A stretch of DNA of 64,000 nt from Actinomadura rayongensis (lineage in GTDB: Bacteria; Actinomycetota; Actinomycetes; Streptosporangiales; Streptosporangiaceae). The stretch lies in the NCBI RefSeq assembly GCF_009831215.1, contig NZ_WUTW01000008.1, positions 62,001 through 126,000 of the forward strand, written 5' to 3'. The notes beneath the pieces are model-generated. The model searched no databases, was not told the origin of the DNA, and saw nothing but the letters and a program-made list of their open reading frames with translations. This document shows, in pieces, positions 29,741 to 40,764 of the stretch (position 1 is its first letter; every line of letters begins with the position of its first letter). The position numbers were made by a program, and so were the translations under genes.

Positions 29741-30864
29741 TGGGTCTGGAACAGCGGCCCGTCTCGACCCTGCACGAGCGGGCGTCCTTCGACGTCGCCG
29801 ACTTCGAGGTCCCGACCGGACGCGAGGAGGAGTGGCGGTTCACCCCGCTGCGCCGCCTGCGCGGCCTGCACAACGGCACCGCCGAGGCCCACGGCAAGGT
29901 CATCGCCGAGGCCGTCGCGGCGGCCGGCGCGACCGTGGAGACGGTCGGCCGCGAGGACCCGCGCCTCGGGCGCTCGTTCGTCCCGGCCGACCGGGTCAGC
30001 GCGCAGGCGTGGGCGTCGTTCGCCCAGGCCACGATCGTGACCGTCCCGAAGGAGACCGAGCTGACCGAGCCGGTCGTGCTGCGGCTGCGCGGCGAGGACG
30101 CCTCGGCCGCGTCGTTCGGGCACACGGCCGTCGTGCTGGAGCCGTTCGCGCGGGCCACCGTCGTGCTGGAGCACCGCGGCGCGGCGACCTACGCCGACAA
30201 CGTCGAGTTCGTCGTCGGCGACGGCGCCTCGCTGTCGGTGATCGGCCTCCAGGACTGGGACGACGACACCGTCCACGTGTCCTACCAGCACGCCCGGCTC
30301 GGCCGGGACGCCCGGTTCGTCTCGCACAACGTCACGCTCGGCGGCGACCTCGTGCGGATCTCCCCGTCGGTCGTCTACGACGGCCCCGGCGGGGACGCCG
30401 AGCTGTACGGCGTCTACTTCGCCGACGGCGGCCAGCACCTGGAGCACCGGCTGTTCGTCGACCACGACCGGCCGCGCTGCCGCAGCCGCGTCGACTACCG
30501 GGGCGCGCTGCAGGACGCCGACGCGCACGCCGTGTGGATCGGGGACGTCGTGATCCGCGCGGAGGCCGAGGGCACCGACACCTACGAGCTGAACCGCAAC
30601 CTCGTCCTCACCGACGGGACCCGCGTCGACTCGGTGCCGAACCTGGAGATCCTGACCGGCGAGGTCGTCGGGGCGGGGCACGCCTCGGCGTCCGGCCGCC
30701 TGGACGACGAGCACCTGTTCTACCTCCAGGCGCGCGGCATCACCGCCGACGAGGCCCGCCGCATGGTGGTCCGCGGGTTCCTCGGGCAGCTCGTGGAGCG
30801 CATCGAGGTCCCCGAGGTCCGCGCGAAGGTCGAGGAAGCGATCGAGGCGGAGCTGGACCGATGA
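29740..30864 (+). CDS. sufD: Fe-S cluster assembly protein SufD
   Basis: 374 aa paralogue of SufB forming the SufB-SufD heterodimer. The C-terminal half carries the conserved HRLFVDHDRPRCRSRVDYRG region, with the SufD His and Cys that help bind iron. ATG overlaps the sufB stop (TGATG). Gene order and length are standard. Confidence 0.96.
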
Positions 30865-31178
30865 GCTTCGTGAAGGTCTGCCCGCTGGCGGAGGTCCCGG
30901 CCGACGGCGCGATCGCGGTCGAGATCGGCGGCACGCCCGTCGCGCTCGTCCGCACCGGCGACGGCGTGTTCGCCGTGAACGACATCTGCTCGCACGCCGA
31001 GGTCTCCCTCGCCGAGGGCGAGGTCTACAACGGCACGATCGAGTGCTGGCTGCACGGATCGTGCTTCGACCTGCGCACCGGCAAGCCCACCAACCCGCCG
31101 GCGACCCAGCCGGTGGCCACGTACCGCGTGAAGGTCGAGGACGGCGACGTCTACGTCGCGCTCGGCTCCGACGACTGA
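30861..31178 (+). CDS. Rieske-type [2Fe-2S] ferredoxin
   Basis: 105 aa non-haem-type Rieske ferredoxin. Cluster ligands are visible as C-S-H (residues 43-45) and C-W-L-H (60-63). It overlaps sufD by 4 bp and precedes sufC, as in many actinobacterial suf operons. It could provide electrons for cluster assembly or act as a first recipient; its precise role is not established. Confidence 0.95.
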   Translation: MSFVKVCPLAEVPADGAIAVEIGGTPVALVRTGDGVFAVNDICSHAEVSLAEGEVYNGTIECWLHGSCFDLRTGKPTNPPATQPVATYRVKVEDGDVYVALGSDD

Positions 31179-31202
31179 TCCACGAAGAGAGCGCACACAG
31201 TT

Positions 31203-33250
<2,048 letters not shown>

Positions 33251-33293
33251 GCCCCGCGCCGGTTGTCCCCGGGAGGGACAGGGAAAGGAAGCC

Positions 33294-33749
33294 ATGCAGC
33301 TAGAGGCGATGTACCAGGAGGTCATCCTCGACCACTACCGCAACCCCCAGAACAAGGGGCTGCGGGAACCGTTCGAGGGCGAGGCGCACCACGTCAACCC
33401 GACGTGCGGCGACGAGGCGACGGTGCGCGTCCACCTCACCGGGGACGGGCCGGACGCGGTCGTCGCCGACGTCTCCTACGACGCGATGGGCTGTTCGATC
33501 AGCCAGGCCAGCGTGTCGGTCCTGACCGACCTGGTCATCGGCAGGTCCGTGAAGGACGCGCTGGCGATCGGCGACGCGTTCCTGGAGCTGATGCAGTCCC
33601 AGGGCAAGATCGAGCCGGACGAGACCGTCCTGGAGGACGCCGTCGCCTTCGCCGGCGTGTCGAAGTACCCCGCGCGCGTGAAGTGCGCCCTGCTGGGCTG
33701 GATGACCTGGAAGGACGCGACCGCGCGCGCTCTTGGAGAGGCATCATGA
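33294..33749 (+). CDS. sufU: SufU sulfurtransferase
   Basis: 151 aa. Zinc-dependent sulfur acceptor for SufS. The IscU-like fold has three conserved cysteines, in NPTCGD (Cys near 40), MGCSIS (near 65) and KCALLGW (near 127). The SufU-type insert between the first two helices is present. It is 43 bp after sufS with a GGAAAGGAAG site and overlaps sufT by 4 bp. Confidence 0.95.
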   Translation: MQLEAMYQEVILDHYRNPQNKGLREPFEGEAHHVNPTCGDEATVRVHLTGDGPDAVVADVSYDAMGCSISQASVSVLTDLVIGRSVKDALAIGDAFLELMQSQGKIEPDETVLEDAVAFAGVSKYPARVKCALLGWMTWKDATARALGEAS

Positions 33750-34120
33750 CCGACGACACCGCGGCCGAGGCCGCCCCCGCCGCTTCCACCGCGGGCGTTG
33801 ACGCGCTCGCCGACGCCTCCCCCGAGGAGGAGGTGCTGGAGGCGCTGAAGGACGTGGTCGACCCCGAGCTCGGCATCAACGTGGTCGATCTCGGGCTCGT
33901 CTACGGCGTCGACCTCAGCGACGGCGTCGCCACGCTCGACATGACGCTGACCAGCGCGGCGTGCCCGCTGACCGACGTCATCGAGGACCAGGCGCACAGC
34001 GCGCTGGCGGACCTGGTCTCCGACGTCAAGATCAACTGGGTGTGGCTGCCGCCGTGGGGCCCCGACAAGATCTCCGACGACGGCCGCGACCAGCTCCGGG
34101 CGCTCGGCTTCAACGTCTGA
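33746..34120 (+). CDS. sufT: SufT/MIP18-family Fe-S assembly factor
   Basis: 124 aa DUF59 protein, the last gene of the suf operon. The family motif VVDPELGINVVDLGLVY (about 38-54) and the Cys in TSAACPLTD are intact. SufT-like proteins help transfer or mature Fe-S clusters when demand is high. A 25-residue Ala/Thr-rich N-terminal extension precedes the domain. Confidence 0.94.
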   Translation: MTDDTAAEAAPAASTAGVDALADASPEEEVLEALKDVVDPELGINVVDLGLVYGVDLSDGVATLDMTLTSAACPLTDVIEDQAHSALADLVSDVKINWVWLPPWGPDKISDDGRDQLRALGFNV

Positions 34121-34127
34121 CCCCGGT

Positions 34128-34154
34128 CCCGGGTCCCGCCGCGCGGGACCCGGG
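34128..34154. terminator. Bidirectional terminator hairpin after suf operon
   Basis: Perfect 12-bp arms (34128-34139 CCCGGGTCCCGC and 34143-34154) with a 3-base loop lie between convergent sufT and the membrane-protein gene. Confidence 0.6.
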
Positions 34155-34156
34155 GC

Positions 34157-34561
34157 TCACAGCGCCCGGCCCGCCACCAGCGCCGAGAACGCGTAGGTCA
34201 CGCCCGCGATCAATGCCAGCCACGCGAACGGCGTCACGTCCGCGCCGCGCAGCGCCTGCACGACCAGCGTCCCGACGATCGCGGCGGTCAGCACGTCGCC
34301 GGTCATCGCGGCCGAGCGCAGGTGGGCCCGCGCCCGGTGCCCGCTGCCGAACGCCTCGCTGAGCGGCAGCGCCGGCTCGTGCCGCCGGTAGCCGAGATGG
34401 GCGGCGTACCCGGCGAGCACCGCGAGCGCGACCAGGCCGGTCCGCCCGCGCCCGTCGAGGGCCAGGACGGCGCCCACCACCGCCCCGGCGGCGAGGACGA
34501 GGCCGGGGACCAGCCACCGGCTGAGACTGCGGCGTTCCGACGCGATCCACATGACCGACAT
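34157..34561 (-). CDS. Small membrane protein of unknown function
   Basis: 134 aa with four predicted membrane helices (about 13-33, 40-58, 83-100, 106-130) and basic loops. ATG 34561 is chosen because GGGGA lies just upstream; ATG 34552 is an alternative. No family is recognised. It lies downstream of a VOC protein on the same strand, separated by 43 bp, so they may be cotranscribed. Confidence 0.65.
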   Translation of the reverse strand: MSVMWIASERRSLSRWLVPGLVLAAGAVVGAVLALDGRGRTGLVALAVLAGYAAHLGYRRHEPALPLSEAFGSGHRARAHLRSAAMTGDVLTAAIVGTLVVQALRGADVTPFAWLALIAGVTYAFSALVAGRAL

Positions 34562-34604
34562 CTTCCCCGATCGCGGATCACGCGGCGCGGGCAACGCGCC
34601 GGGC

Positions 34605-35366
34605 TCAACCTGCCAGCACCCGGAACGGCGTCCCGACCGGGTCGCGGACGTCGGCGACGCGGCCGTAGGGCGAGTCCCACGGGTTGCCGGCGATTCCGCC
34701 CTCGTCCCGGACGATCGCGACGGCCCGATCCGCGTCTTCCACCCCGAAGTAGGTCAGCCAGGACGTCGCGGGGGTGTCGGGCATGCCGTGGATGCCGCCG
34801 ATGATGCGGCCGTCCGGCCGGGCGAGCGTCGTGTAGTCGAGGTCGTCGCTCGCCGGAAGCTGCTCGGCGGCGTGGTCGAACACGCTTCCGTAGAACCGGC
34901 GGGCCGCGCCCGGGTCGGCCGTGACCAACTCGTTCCAGACGAGCGACCCCGGCTCGTTGACGAGCCCGGCGCCGGTGTGCGCGCGGCCCTCCCACAGGCC
35001 GAACTGCCCGCCCGTCGTGTCCTCGACGATCGCCATCCGGCCCTTGTCCATGATGTCGTCGGCGGGGACGAGCACCGAACCGCCCGCGTCGGTCACCCGC
35101 CGGACGGTCGCGTCGCAGTCGTCGGTGGCGAAGTAGACGGTCCACGCGGGCACGTCGTCGCCGCTCTCCACCGGCCCCGGCATGATCGCGGCGACGTCCC
35201 GGCCGTCCTTGCGGCACAGCGTGTAGTGGCCCGCCTCGGGGCCCAGCTCCTCGTAGTCCCAGCCCAGCAGGGCCGTGTAGAACTGCCGGGTCCGGGCGGG
35301 GTCGCGCGTGGCGAGGTCGAGCCAGTCCGGCGTCCCGGCGGGCGCGTTTCCGGTCAGATGGGTCAT
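34605..35366 (-). CDS. Two-domain VOC (glyoxalase-fold) protein
   Basis: 253 aa with two vicinal-oxygen-chelate repeats (about 12-125 and 135-252): DLATRDPARTRQFY and ELVTADPGAARRFY start the two halves. The family includes the mycobacterial CFP30B type. Substrate is unknown. ATG 35366 has a GAGGAGGC site 6 bases upstream. Confidence 0.9.
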   Translation of the reverse strand: MTHLTGNAPAGTPDWLDLATRDPARTRQFYTALLGWDYEELGPEAGHYTLCRKDGRDVAAIMPGPVESGDDVPAWTVYFATDDCDATVRRVTDAGGSVLVPADDIMDKGRMAIVEDTTGGQFGLWEGRAHTGAGLVNEPGSLVWNELVTADPGAARRFYGSVFDHAAEQLPASDDLDYTTLARPDGRIIGGIHGMPDTPATSWLTYFGVEDADRAVAIVRDEGGIAGNPWDSPYGRVADVRDPVGTPFRVLAG

Positions 35367-35585
35367 CGGTGCCTCCTCGCCGCCGGACGGTCCGGCGGTC
35401 GCGCCCCCTCCTGCCCGCCGGGCGCCCCGCGCACGCGTGCGCGCCGCGCGGGGACGTCCCGTACACTTGATCGGGTGGTCGTGCTCCCGCCCTGACAGCC
35501 CCCGGGCGCGCCGCCGCGGACCCCCCGCCGGCGCGCCGTTCCGTGCCGTCCGCCGAGCCTTCCGTCCGGGGAGCCCTGAGTCACT

Positions 35586-37184
35586 GTGATCATCGCCAAC
35601 GACATCGAGCTGCGCGCCGGCTCCCGGCTGCTGCTGGAGGGCGTCACCTTCCGCGTCAACCCCGGCGACCGGGTCGGCCTGGTCGGCCGCAACGGCGCGG
35701 GCAAGACGACCCTCACCAAGGTGCTGGCGGGCGAGGCCCAGCCCGCCGGCGGGTCGGTGACGTCCTCGGGCGCCATCGGCTACCTCCCGCAGGACCCGCG
35801 CGGCGTGGACCTCGCCGAGCTGGCCCGCGACCGCATCCTGTCGGCGCGCGGCCTGGACGAGGTGATCCGCCAGCTCCGCGCCGCCGAGGAGGCGATGGCC
35901 ACCGCGACCGGCGACGCGCGGGACAAGGCCGTCCGCAGGTACGGCCGCCTGGAGGACCGGCTGCACGTCCTCGGCGGCTACTCCGCCGAGGCCGAGGCCG
36001 CGTCGATCGCCTCCAGCCTCGGCCTGCCCGACCGCGTGCTCGGCCAGCCGCTCGGCACCCTGTCCGGCGGGCAGCGCCGCCGCGTCGAGCTGGCGCGGAT
36101 CCTGTTCTCCGGCGCGGACACGCTGCTGCTGGACGAGCCCACCAACCACCTCGACGCCGACTCGATCGTGTGGCTGCGCGACTTCCTGAAGTCCCACCAG
36201 GGCGGCCTGGTCGTGATCAGCCACGACGTGGACCTGCTGGACGTCGTCGTCAACCGGGTCTTCCATCTGGACGCCAACCGCAGCGTCATCGACCTCTACA
36301 ACGTCGGCTGGAAGAAGTACCTGGAGCAGCGCGAGACCGACGAGCGCCGCCGCAGGCGCGAGACCGCCAACGCCCAGCGGCAGGCCGCGACGCTGCTGTC
36401 GCAGGCCGACAAGATGCGCGCCAAGGCGACCAAGGCCAAGGCCGCGCAGCAGATGGACCGCCGCGCCCGCCAGCTCCTCGCCGGGGTGGAGGGCGAGCGG
36501 CAGGCCGACAAGGTCGCCAAGATCCGCTTCCCGGACCCGGCGCCGTGCGGGAAGACGCCGCTCACCGCCGCGGGCCTGTCCAAGTCCTACGGCTCGCTGG
36601 AGATCTTCACCGACGTCGACCTCGCGATCGACCGGGGCAGCCGCGTCGTCGTCCTCGGCCTCAACGGCGCGGGCAAGACGACGCTGCTGCGGATGCTCGC
36701 GGGCGTCGACAAGCCCGACACCGGCGCGGTCGTGGCCGGGCACGGCGCGCGGATCGGCTACTACGCGCAGGAGCACGAGACGCTCGACGTGGACCGCTCG
36801 GTGCTGGAGAACATGCAGTCGGCCGCGCCCGACCTCGCGCCGGTGGAGGTCCGCAAGATCCTCGGCTCGTTCCTGTTCTCCGGCGACGACGTCGACAAGC
36901 CCGCGGGCGTCCTGTCGGGCGGGGAGAAGACCCGGCTCGCGCTGGCGATGCTCGTGGTGTCGAGCGCGAACGTCCTGCTCCTGGACGAGCCGACCAACAA
37001 CCTCGATCCGGCCAGCCGCGCGGAGATCCTCGCCGCGCTGCGGACGTTCGCCGGGGCGATCGTCCTCGTCACCCACGACGAGGGAGCGGTCGACGCGCTG
37101 GCGCCGGAAAGAGTGATTTTGCTGCCCGATGGTGTGGAAGACATCTGGAGTGACGAGTTCGCCGATCTGGTGGCACTCGCGTGA
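35586..37184 (+). CDS. ABC-F family ATPase
   Basis: 532 aa with two ABC domains and no membrane segment. Walker A motifs are GRNGAGKTT (about 37) and GLNGAGKTT (about 358); signatures LSGGQRRR and LSGGEKTR; Walker B LLLDEPTN twice. A charged inter-domain linker (about 235-315) is Arg/Lys/Gln-rich. ABC-F proteins act on the ribosome in translation control or antibiotic protection; this one lies beside a Gbn-like gene, a conserved actinobacterial linkage, suggesting a housekeeping role. GTG 35586 is the start. Confidence 0.92.
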   Translation: MIIANDIELRAGSRLLLEGVTFRVNPGDRVGLVGRNGAGKTTLTKVLAGEAQPAGGSVTSSGAIGYLPQDPRGVDLAELARDRILSARGLDEVIRQLRAAEEAMATATGDARDKAVRRYGRLEDRLHVLGGYSAEAEAASIASSLGLPDRVLGQPLGTLSGGQRRRVELARILFSGADTLLLDEPTNHLDADSIVWLRDFLKSHQGGLVVISHDVDLLDVVVNRVFHLDANRSVIDLYNVGWKKYLEQRETDERRRRRETANAQRQAATLLSQADKMRAKATKAKAAQQMDRRARQLLAGVEGERQADKVAKIRFPDPAPCGKTPLTAAGLSKSYGSLEIFTDVDLAIDRGSRVVVLGLNGAGKTTLLRMLAGVDKPDTGAVVAGHGARIGYYAQEHETLDVDRSVLENMQSAAPDLAPVEVRKILGSFLFSGDDVDKPAGVLSGGEKTRLALAMLVVSSANVLLLDEPTNNLDPASRAEILAALRTFAGAIVLVTHDEGAVDALAPERVILLPDGVEDIWSDEFADLVALA

Positions 37185-37204
37185 CCTGCACGGTGACTTC
37201 CGTC

Positions 37205-37254
37205 GATCTTTTATCTCCGAGTGGGTAGCCGAACGCGCGGGAATGACTGATCAT
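37205..37254 (+). promoter_or_regulatory. Two GATCWT sites upstream of the Gbn-like gene
   Basis: GATCTT at 37205-37210 and GATCAT at 37249-37254 lie 91 and 47 bases before the start of a gene whose product resembles a GATC-binding nucleoid protein. I recall GATCWT as its motif. GATC is rarer than most tetramers in this GC-rich context, so two sites in 50 bp may mean autoregulation. Confidence 0.4.
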
Positions 37255-37300
37255 GGCGGGGGATAACGCAGCGGTCACCACATCACTACGGGAGGTACTC

Positions 37301-37513
37301 GTGGCCGAGACCCTCAAGAAGGGCACCCGCGTGACCGGTGCCGAGCGCGACAAGCTGGCGACGGAGCTCAAGAAGAGGTACGACTCCGGCGAGAGCATCC
37401 GCGCCCTGGCAGCCGCCACCGGCCGCTCCTACGGCTTCATCCACCGGATCCTCACCGAGGCCGGCGTCAACCTGCGCGGTCGCGGCGGCGCGACGCGGGG
37501 CCGCAAGTCCTGA
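37301..37513 (+). CDS. gbn: Gbn-like small helix-turn-helix nucleoid-associated protein
   Basis: 70 aa basic protein. A helix-turn-helix (SIRALAAATGRSYGFIHRIL, about 27-46) is followed by a Gly/Arg-rich tail RGRGGATRGRKS. It resembles streptomycete Gbn (SCO1839), a GATC-binding nucleoid-associated protein, including the ABC-F and enoyl-CoA hydratase neighbours as I remember them. GTG 37301 is chosen because GGGAGG lies 5 bases upstream; ATG 37253 would lack a site. Expected to bind many chromosomal sites and influence development. Confidence 0.85.
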   Translation: MAETLKKGTRVTGAERDKLATELKKRYDSGESIRALAAATGRSYGFIHRILTEAGVNLRGRGGATRGRKS

Positions 37514-37561
37514 CCCGGCGCCCGTCCCGGACGTGCCGCCCGCCCGCATCGCCGCCGCGCC

Positions 37562-37582
37562 CGACCGAGTAGGGTTCGGTCG
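37562..37582 (+). promoter_or_regulatory. Inverted repeat around a -10 box upstream of the enoyl-CoA hydratase gene
   Basis: CGACCGA (37562-37568) and TCGGTCG (37576-37582) flank a 7-base centre, and TAGGGT (37570-37575), a good -10 hexamer, lies mostly within that centre. A repressor bound here would cover the promoter. Confidence 0.4.
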
Positions 37583-37678
37583 CGGCGGCGGCCGGGCGGA
37601 CCGACCCCCGCGCCCCGCCGCCGGACGGCGCCCGCGCGCGCCGCGCCGGTGATCGCTCCGAGGCGGAAGGGGTACACG

Positions 37679-38473
37679 ATGGGGGACGCGCAGAGCGCGG
37701 CCACGGGCCTGCCGGACGACGCCGCGCTGGCCGAGGCCGGGCTGCGGCTGGACGTCGACGGCGCCGTCGCGACCGTCACGCTGGACCGTCCCGAGCGCCG
37801 CAACGCGATGACGTTCGCGACCTGGCGCGCGCTCGCCGCGATCGGCCGCTCCCTGCCCGCCGACGTGCGCGTGGTCGTGCTGCGCGGGGAGGGGCCCTCG
37901 TTCTCGGCGGGCATCGACCTGTCGATGTTCTCCGGGGGCGGCGGCTTCCCGGCGGGCGAGGACGACCTGGACGCGTTCATCGCCGACCTCCAGGAGGGCT
38001 TCACCTGGCTGCGGCGCCCCGAGTTCGTCACCGTCGCGGCCGTCCACGGGCACGCGATCGGGGCGGGCTTCCAGCTCGCGCTCGGCTGCGACATCCGCGT
38101 CGTCGCCGACGACGTGAAGTTCTGCATGAAGGAGCCCGCGCTCGGGCTCGTCCCTGACCTGACCGGCACCAAGCCGCTGGTGGAGATCGTCGGGGTGAAC
38201 CGGGCGCTGGAGCTGTGCCTGACGGCCCGGACGGTCGGCGCCGCGGAGGCCGCCCGGCTCGGCCTGGCGGAGATCACCGCGCCCGCCGGGGAGCTGGACA
38301 AGGCCGTCGCGGACCTCGTGGCGTCGCTGCTGGCGGTGAACGCGGGCGCGGCCGTCGCGACCAAGCGGCTGCTGCTGGAGGCGCCCGGCAACGACCTGGC
38401 GGCGCAGTGCGCGGCCGAGCGGCGCGAGCAGGCCGGACGGCTCCGCGAGATGTTCGGCGGCCTGCCCGGCTGA
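37679..38473 (+). CDS. Enoyl-CoA hydratase/isomerase family protein
   Basis: 264 aa crotonase-fold protein. The oxyanion-hole segments FSAGIDLSMF and GHAIGAGFQLALGCD are intact. An acidic residue is present at the first catalytic position (MKEPALGLVPDLTGT), but the second-Glu position carries Asp-Leu, so hydratase activity is likely rather than certain. Substrate unknown. ATG 37679 follows GGAAGGGG; GTG 37649 is an alternative. A strong terminator follows. Confidence 0.9.
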   Translation: MGDAQSAATGLPDDAALAEAGLRLDVDGAVATVTLDRPERRNAMTFATWRALAAIGRSLPADVRVVVLRGEGPSFSAGIDLSMFSGGGGFPAGEDDLDAFIADLQEGFTWLRRPEFVTVAAVHGHAIGAGFQLALGCDIRVVADDVKFCMKEPALGLVPDLTGTKPLVEIVGVNRALELCLTARTVGAAEAARLGLAEITAPAGELDKAVADLVASLLAVNAGAAVATKRLLLEAPGNDLAAQCAAERREQAGRLREMFGGLPG

Positions 38474-38482
38474 CGGATCTCC

Positions 38483-38526
38483 GGACGGCCCGGATCCCCG
38501 AGCGGGGGTCCGGGCCGTCCTGTTTT
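38483..38526 (+). terminator. Rho-independent terminator
   Basis: A long stem (GGACGGCCCGGA...TCCGGGCCGTCC, plus a CCCC/GGGG extension with one bulge) ends at 38520 and is followed by TGTTTT. Confidence 0.8.
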
Positions 38527-38568
38527 CAGCCGATAGCGGACTCCGGAAGCGGAGCCCCGGCCTCGGCG

Positions 38569-38598
38569 TTGTCGCGAGGGCGAACAGATGCTTACTTG
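38569..38598 (+). promoter_or_regulatory. Possible promoter for the ABC exporter
   Basis: TTGTCG (38569-38574), 18-bp spacer, TACTTG (38593-38598), about 46 bases upstream of the GTG at 38645. Confidence 0.35.
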
Positions 38599-38644
38599 AT
38601 GACGGCGCCAACGGAGGCGCCCTTCGACCCCGAGGGAGGCCGCG

Positions 38645-40561
38645 GTGGGAATGCCGGGTGCCGGCTGGCAGGTCATGGCGTCGTTCCGGAGGGACAGCTC
38701 GGTCACGCGGGAGCGGCTGAAGCCCGGCACCGTCCGGCGCATCGCCGGGTACGCGCGTCCCTACACGCGCGAGCTGCTGATCTTCCTCGGGCTCAACGCG
38801 TTCGGCGCGCTGATCGTCGTCGCCAACCCCCTGCTGCTCAAGTCGATCATCGACCGGGGGATCGTCCCCGGCAACATGCACCTCGTCGTCTGGCTCGCCG
38901 TCGCGGTCGCCGGGCTCGCGCTGGTCGAGGCCGTGCTCGGGCTCGCCGAGCGCTGGTTCTCCGCGCGGATCGGCGAGGGACTGATCTACGACCTGCGGAC
39001 CCAGGTCTTCGCGCACGTCCAGCGGCAGCCGGTCGCGTTCTTCATGCGCGCCCAGACCGGGTCGCTGGTCAGCCGCCTCAACTCCGACGTCATCGGCGCG
39101 CAGCGGGCCATCACGAGCACGCTGTCGTCGGTCGTCACCAACGTGATCAGCCTGGTGATCGTGCTGATCACGATGCTGATCCTGTCCTGGCAGGTCACGC
39201 TGATCGCGCTGGCGCTGCTGCCGGTGTTCATCCTGCCCGCCAAGTGGGTCGGCCGGAAGCTCCAGCGGATCAGCCGCGAGTCGATGCAGCTGGACGCCGA
39301 GATGAGCTCGCTCATGACCGAGCGGTTCAACGTGGCGGGCGCGATGCTCGCCAAGCTGTACGGACGGCCCGCCGAGGAGGAGGACCGGTTCTCCGGTCGC
39401 GCCGCGCGGGTTCGCGACATCGGCATCACCCAGGCCATGTACGGGCGGGTGTTCTTCACCGCGCTCACGCTCGTCGCGTCGCTCGCGACCGCGATGGTCT
39501 ACGGCGTCGGCGGCTCGCTCGTCGTGGACGGCGGCCTGCAGCTCGGCACGCTCGTCGCCCTCGCGACCCTGCTCACCCGGATGTACGGACCGCTGACCGC
39601 GCTGTCCAACGTCCACGTGGACGTGATGACCGCGCTCGTCAGCTTCGACCGGGTGTTCGAGGTGCTGGACCTGAAGCCGCTCATCGACGACCGTCCCGAC
39701 GCGCGGGCGCTCCCGCCGGCGCGGCAGGCGCCGGCGGTGGAGTTCGACCACGTCCGGTTCCGCTACCCGGGGGCCGACGAGATCTCGCTCGCGTCGCTGG
39801 AGTCGATCGCGCGGGGCGACACCTCGCCGGGTCGCGAGGTGCTGCACGACGTCCACTTCACCGCCGAGCCCGGGCAGATGGTCGCGCTCGTCGGGCCGTC
39901 CGGCGCGGGCAAGTCCACGATCACGCACCTGGTGTCGCGCATGTACGACGCGACCGGCGGCGCGGTCCGGGTCGGCGGCACGGACGTCCGGGACGTCACG
40001 CTGGAGTCGCTGCGCTCGACCGTCGGCGTCGTCAGCCAGGACGCGCACCTCTTCCACGACACGATCGGGGAGAACATGCGCTACGCCGCGCCGGGCGCCA
40101 CCGACGAGGAGATCCTCGCCGCGCTGGAGGCCGCGCACGTCGGTGACCTCATCGCCGCGATGCCCGACGGGCTCGACACGGTCGTCGGCGACCGCGGCTA
40201 CCGGCTGTCGGGCGGGGAGAAGCAGCGGCTGGCGATCGCGCGGCTGCTGCTGAAGGCGCCGTCGGTGGTCGTCCTGGACGAGGCCACCGCGCACCTGGAC
40301 TCGGAGTCGGAGGCCGCCGTGCAGCGGGCGCTGCAGACCGCCCTCGCCGGCCGGACGTCGCTGGTGATCGCGCACCGGCTCTCGACCGTCCGCGAGGCCG
40401 ACCAGATCCTCGTGATCGACGGCGGCCGGATCGTGGAGCGCGGACGGCACGAGGAACTGCTCCTGGAGGGCGGCCTCTACGCCGAGCTGTACCGCACCCA
40501 GTTCGCCCGGCAGGGCGAGACCGCTCCCTCGCCGCGGACGGACGAGCCCGCTACGATGTGA
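38645..40561 (+). CDS. ABC exporter, fused permease and ATPase
   Basis: 638 aa half-transporter that would act as a dimer. Six helices fill residues 40-330, then an ATPase domain with Walker A GPSGAGKST, Q-loop VVSQDAHLF, signature LSGGEKQRLA, Walker B VVVLDEATAHLD and H-loop IAHRLSTV. MsbA/multidrug type; substrate unknown. GTG 38645 has GAGGGAGG 6 bases upstream. It is flanked by a terminator and looks monocistronic. Confidence 0.94.
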   Translation: MGMPGAGWQVMASFRRDSSVTRERLKPGTVRRIAGYARPYTRELLIFLGLNAFGALIVVANPLLLKSIIDRGIVPGNMHLVVWLAVAVAGLALVEAVLGLAERWFSARIGEGLIYDLRTQVFAHVQRQPVAFFMRAQTGSLVSRLNSDVIGAQRAITSTLSSVVTNVISLVIVLITMLILSWQVTLIALALLPVFILPAKWVGRKLQRISRESMQLDAEMSSLMTERFNVAGAMLAKLYGRPAEEEDRFSGRAARVRDIGITQAMYGRVFFTALTLVASLATAMVYGVGGSLVVDGGLQLGTLVALATLLTRMYGPLTALSNVHVDVMTALVSFDRVFEVLDLKPLIDDRPDARALPPARQAPAVEFDHVRFRYPGADEISLASLESIARGDTSPGREVLHDVHFTAEPGQMVALVGPSGAGKSTITHLVSRMYDATGGAVRVGGTDVRDVTLESLRSTVGVVSQDAHLFHDTIGENMRYAAPGATDEEILAALEAAHVGDLIAAMPDGLDTVVGDRGYRLSGGEKQRLAIARLLLKAPSVVVLDEATAHLDSESEAAVQRALQTALAGRTSLVIAHRLSTVREADQILVIDGGRIVERGRHEELLLEGGLYAELYRTQFARQGETAPSPRTDEPATM

Positions 40562-40690
40562 GGCTCGTCACGCCGCCGTGTCGCGCCGCCGTCCCCGGGG
40601 AGGGGGTCGGCGGCGCAGGTCGGCCGCTCTTCCCGCCGTCGCGGGACGCCGGTCACCCGGGCGACATCCGGGGACGGCACCGTGGCGGGT

Positions 40691-40763
40691 GCGGGAGAGA
40701 CCGGCGGGCCGCGTCCGGGGACGCGCCGGTGCGGGCGCTCCCGGAACGCGAGGAAGGGAGCAC
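40691..40763 (+). other. Structured leader with ribosome-site hairpin
   Basis: Hairpin 40700-40730 (ACCGGC/CGCGTC paired with GACGCG/CCGGT, CGGG loop) is followed by a second one pairing GCGCTCCC (40735-40742) with GGGAGCAC (40756-40763; one mismatch). The second holds part of the GGAAGGGAG ribosome site. GCGGGAGAG at 40691 resembles the first glycine-riboswitch motif, but the second motif is not clear. Confidence 0.35.
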
Positions 40764-40764
40764 C

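Noticed and set aside
37253-37300. ATG 37253 as start of the Gbn-like gene
   Set aside because: No ribosome site; GTG 37301 has GGGAGG at 5 bases and gives the expected family N-terminus.
40691-40764. Glycine riboswitch
   Set aside because: Only GCGGGAGAG matches; the second motif (CCGAAGG-GCAA) is not in place and the downstream gene is not a glycine gene. Kept as an unassigned structured leader.
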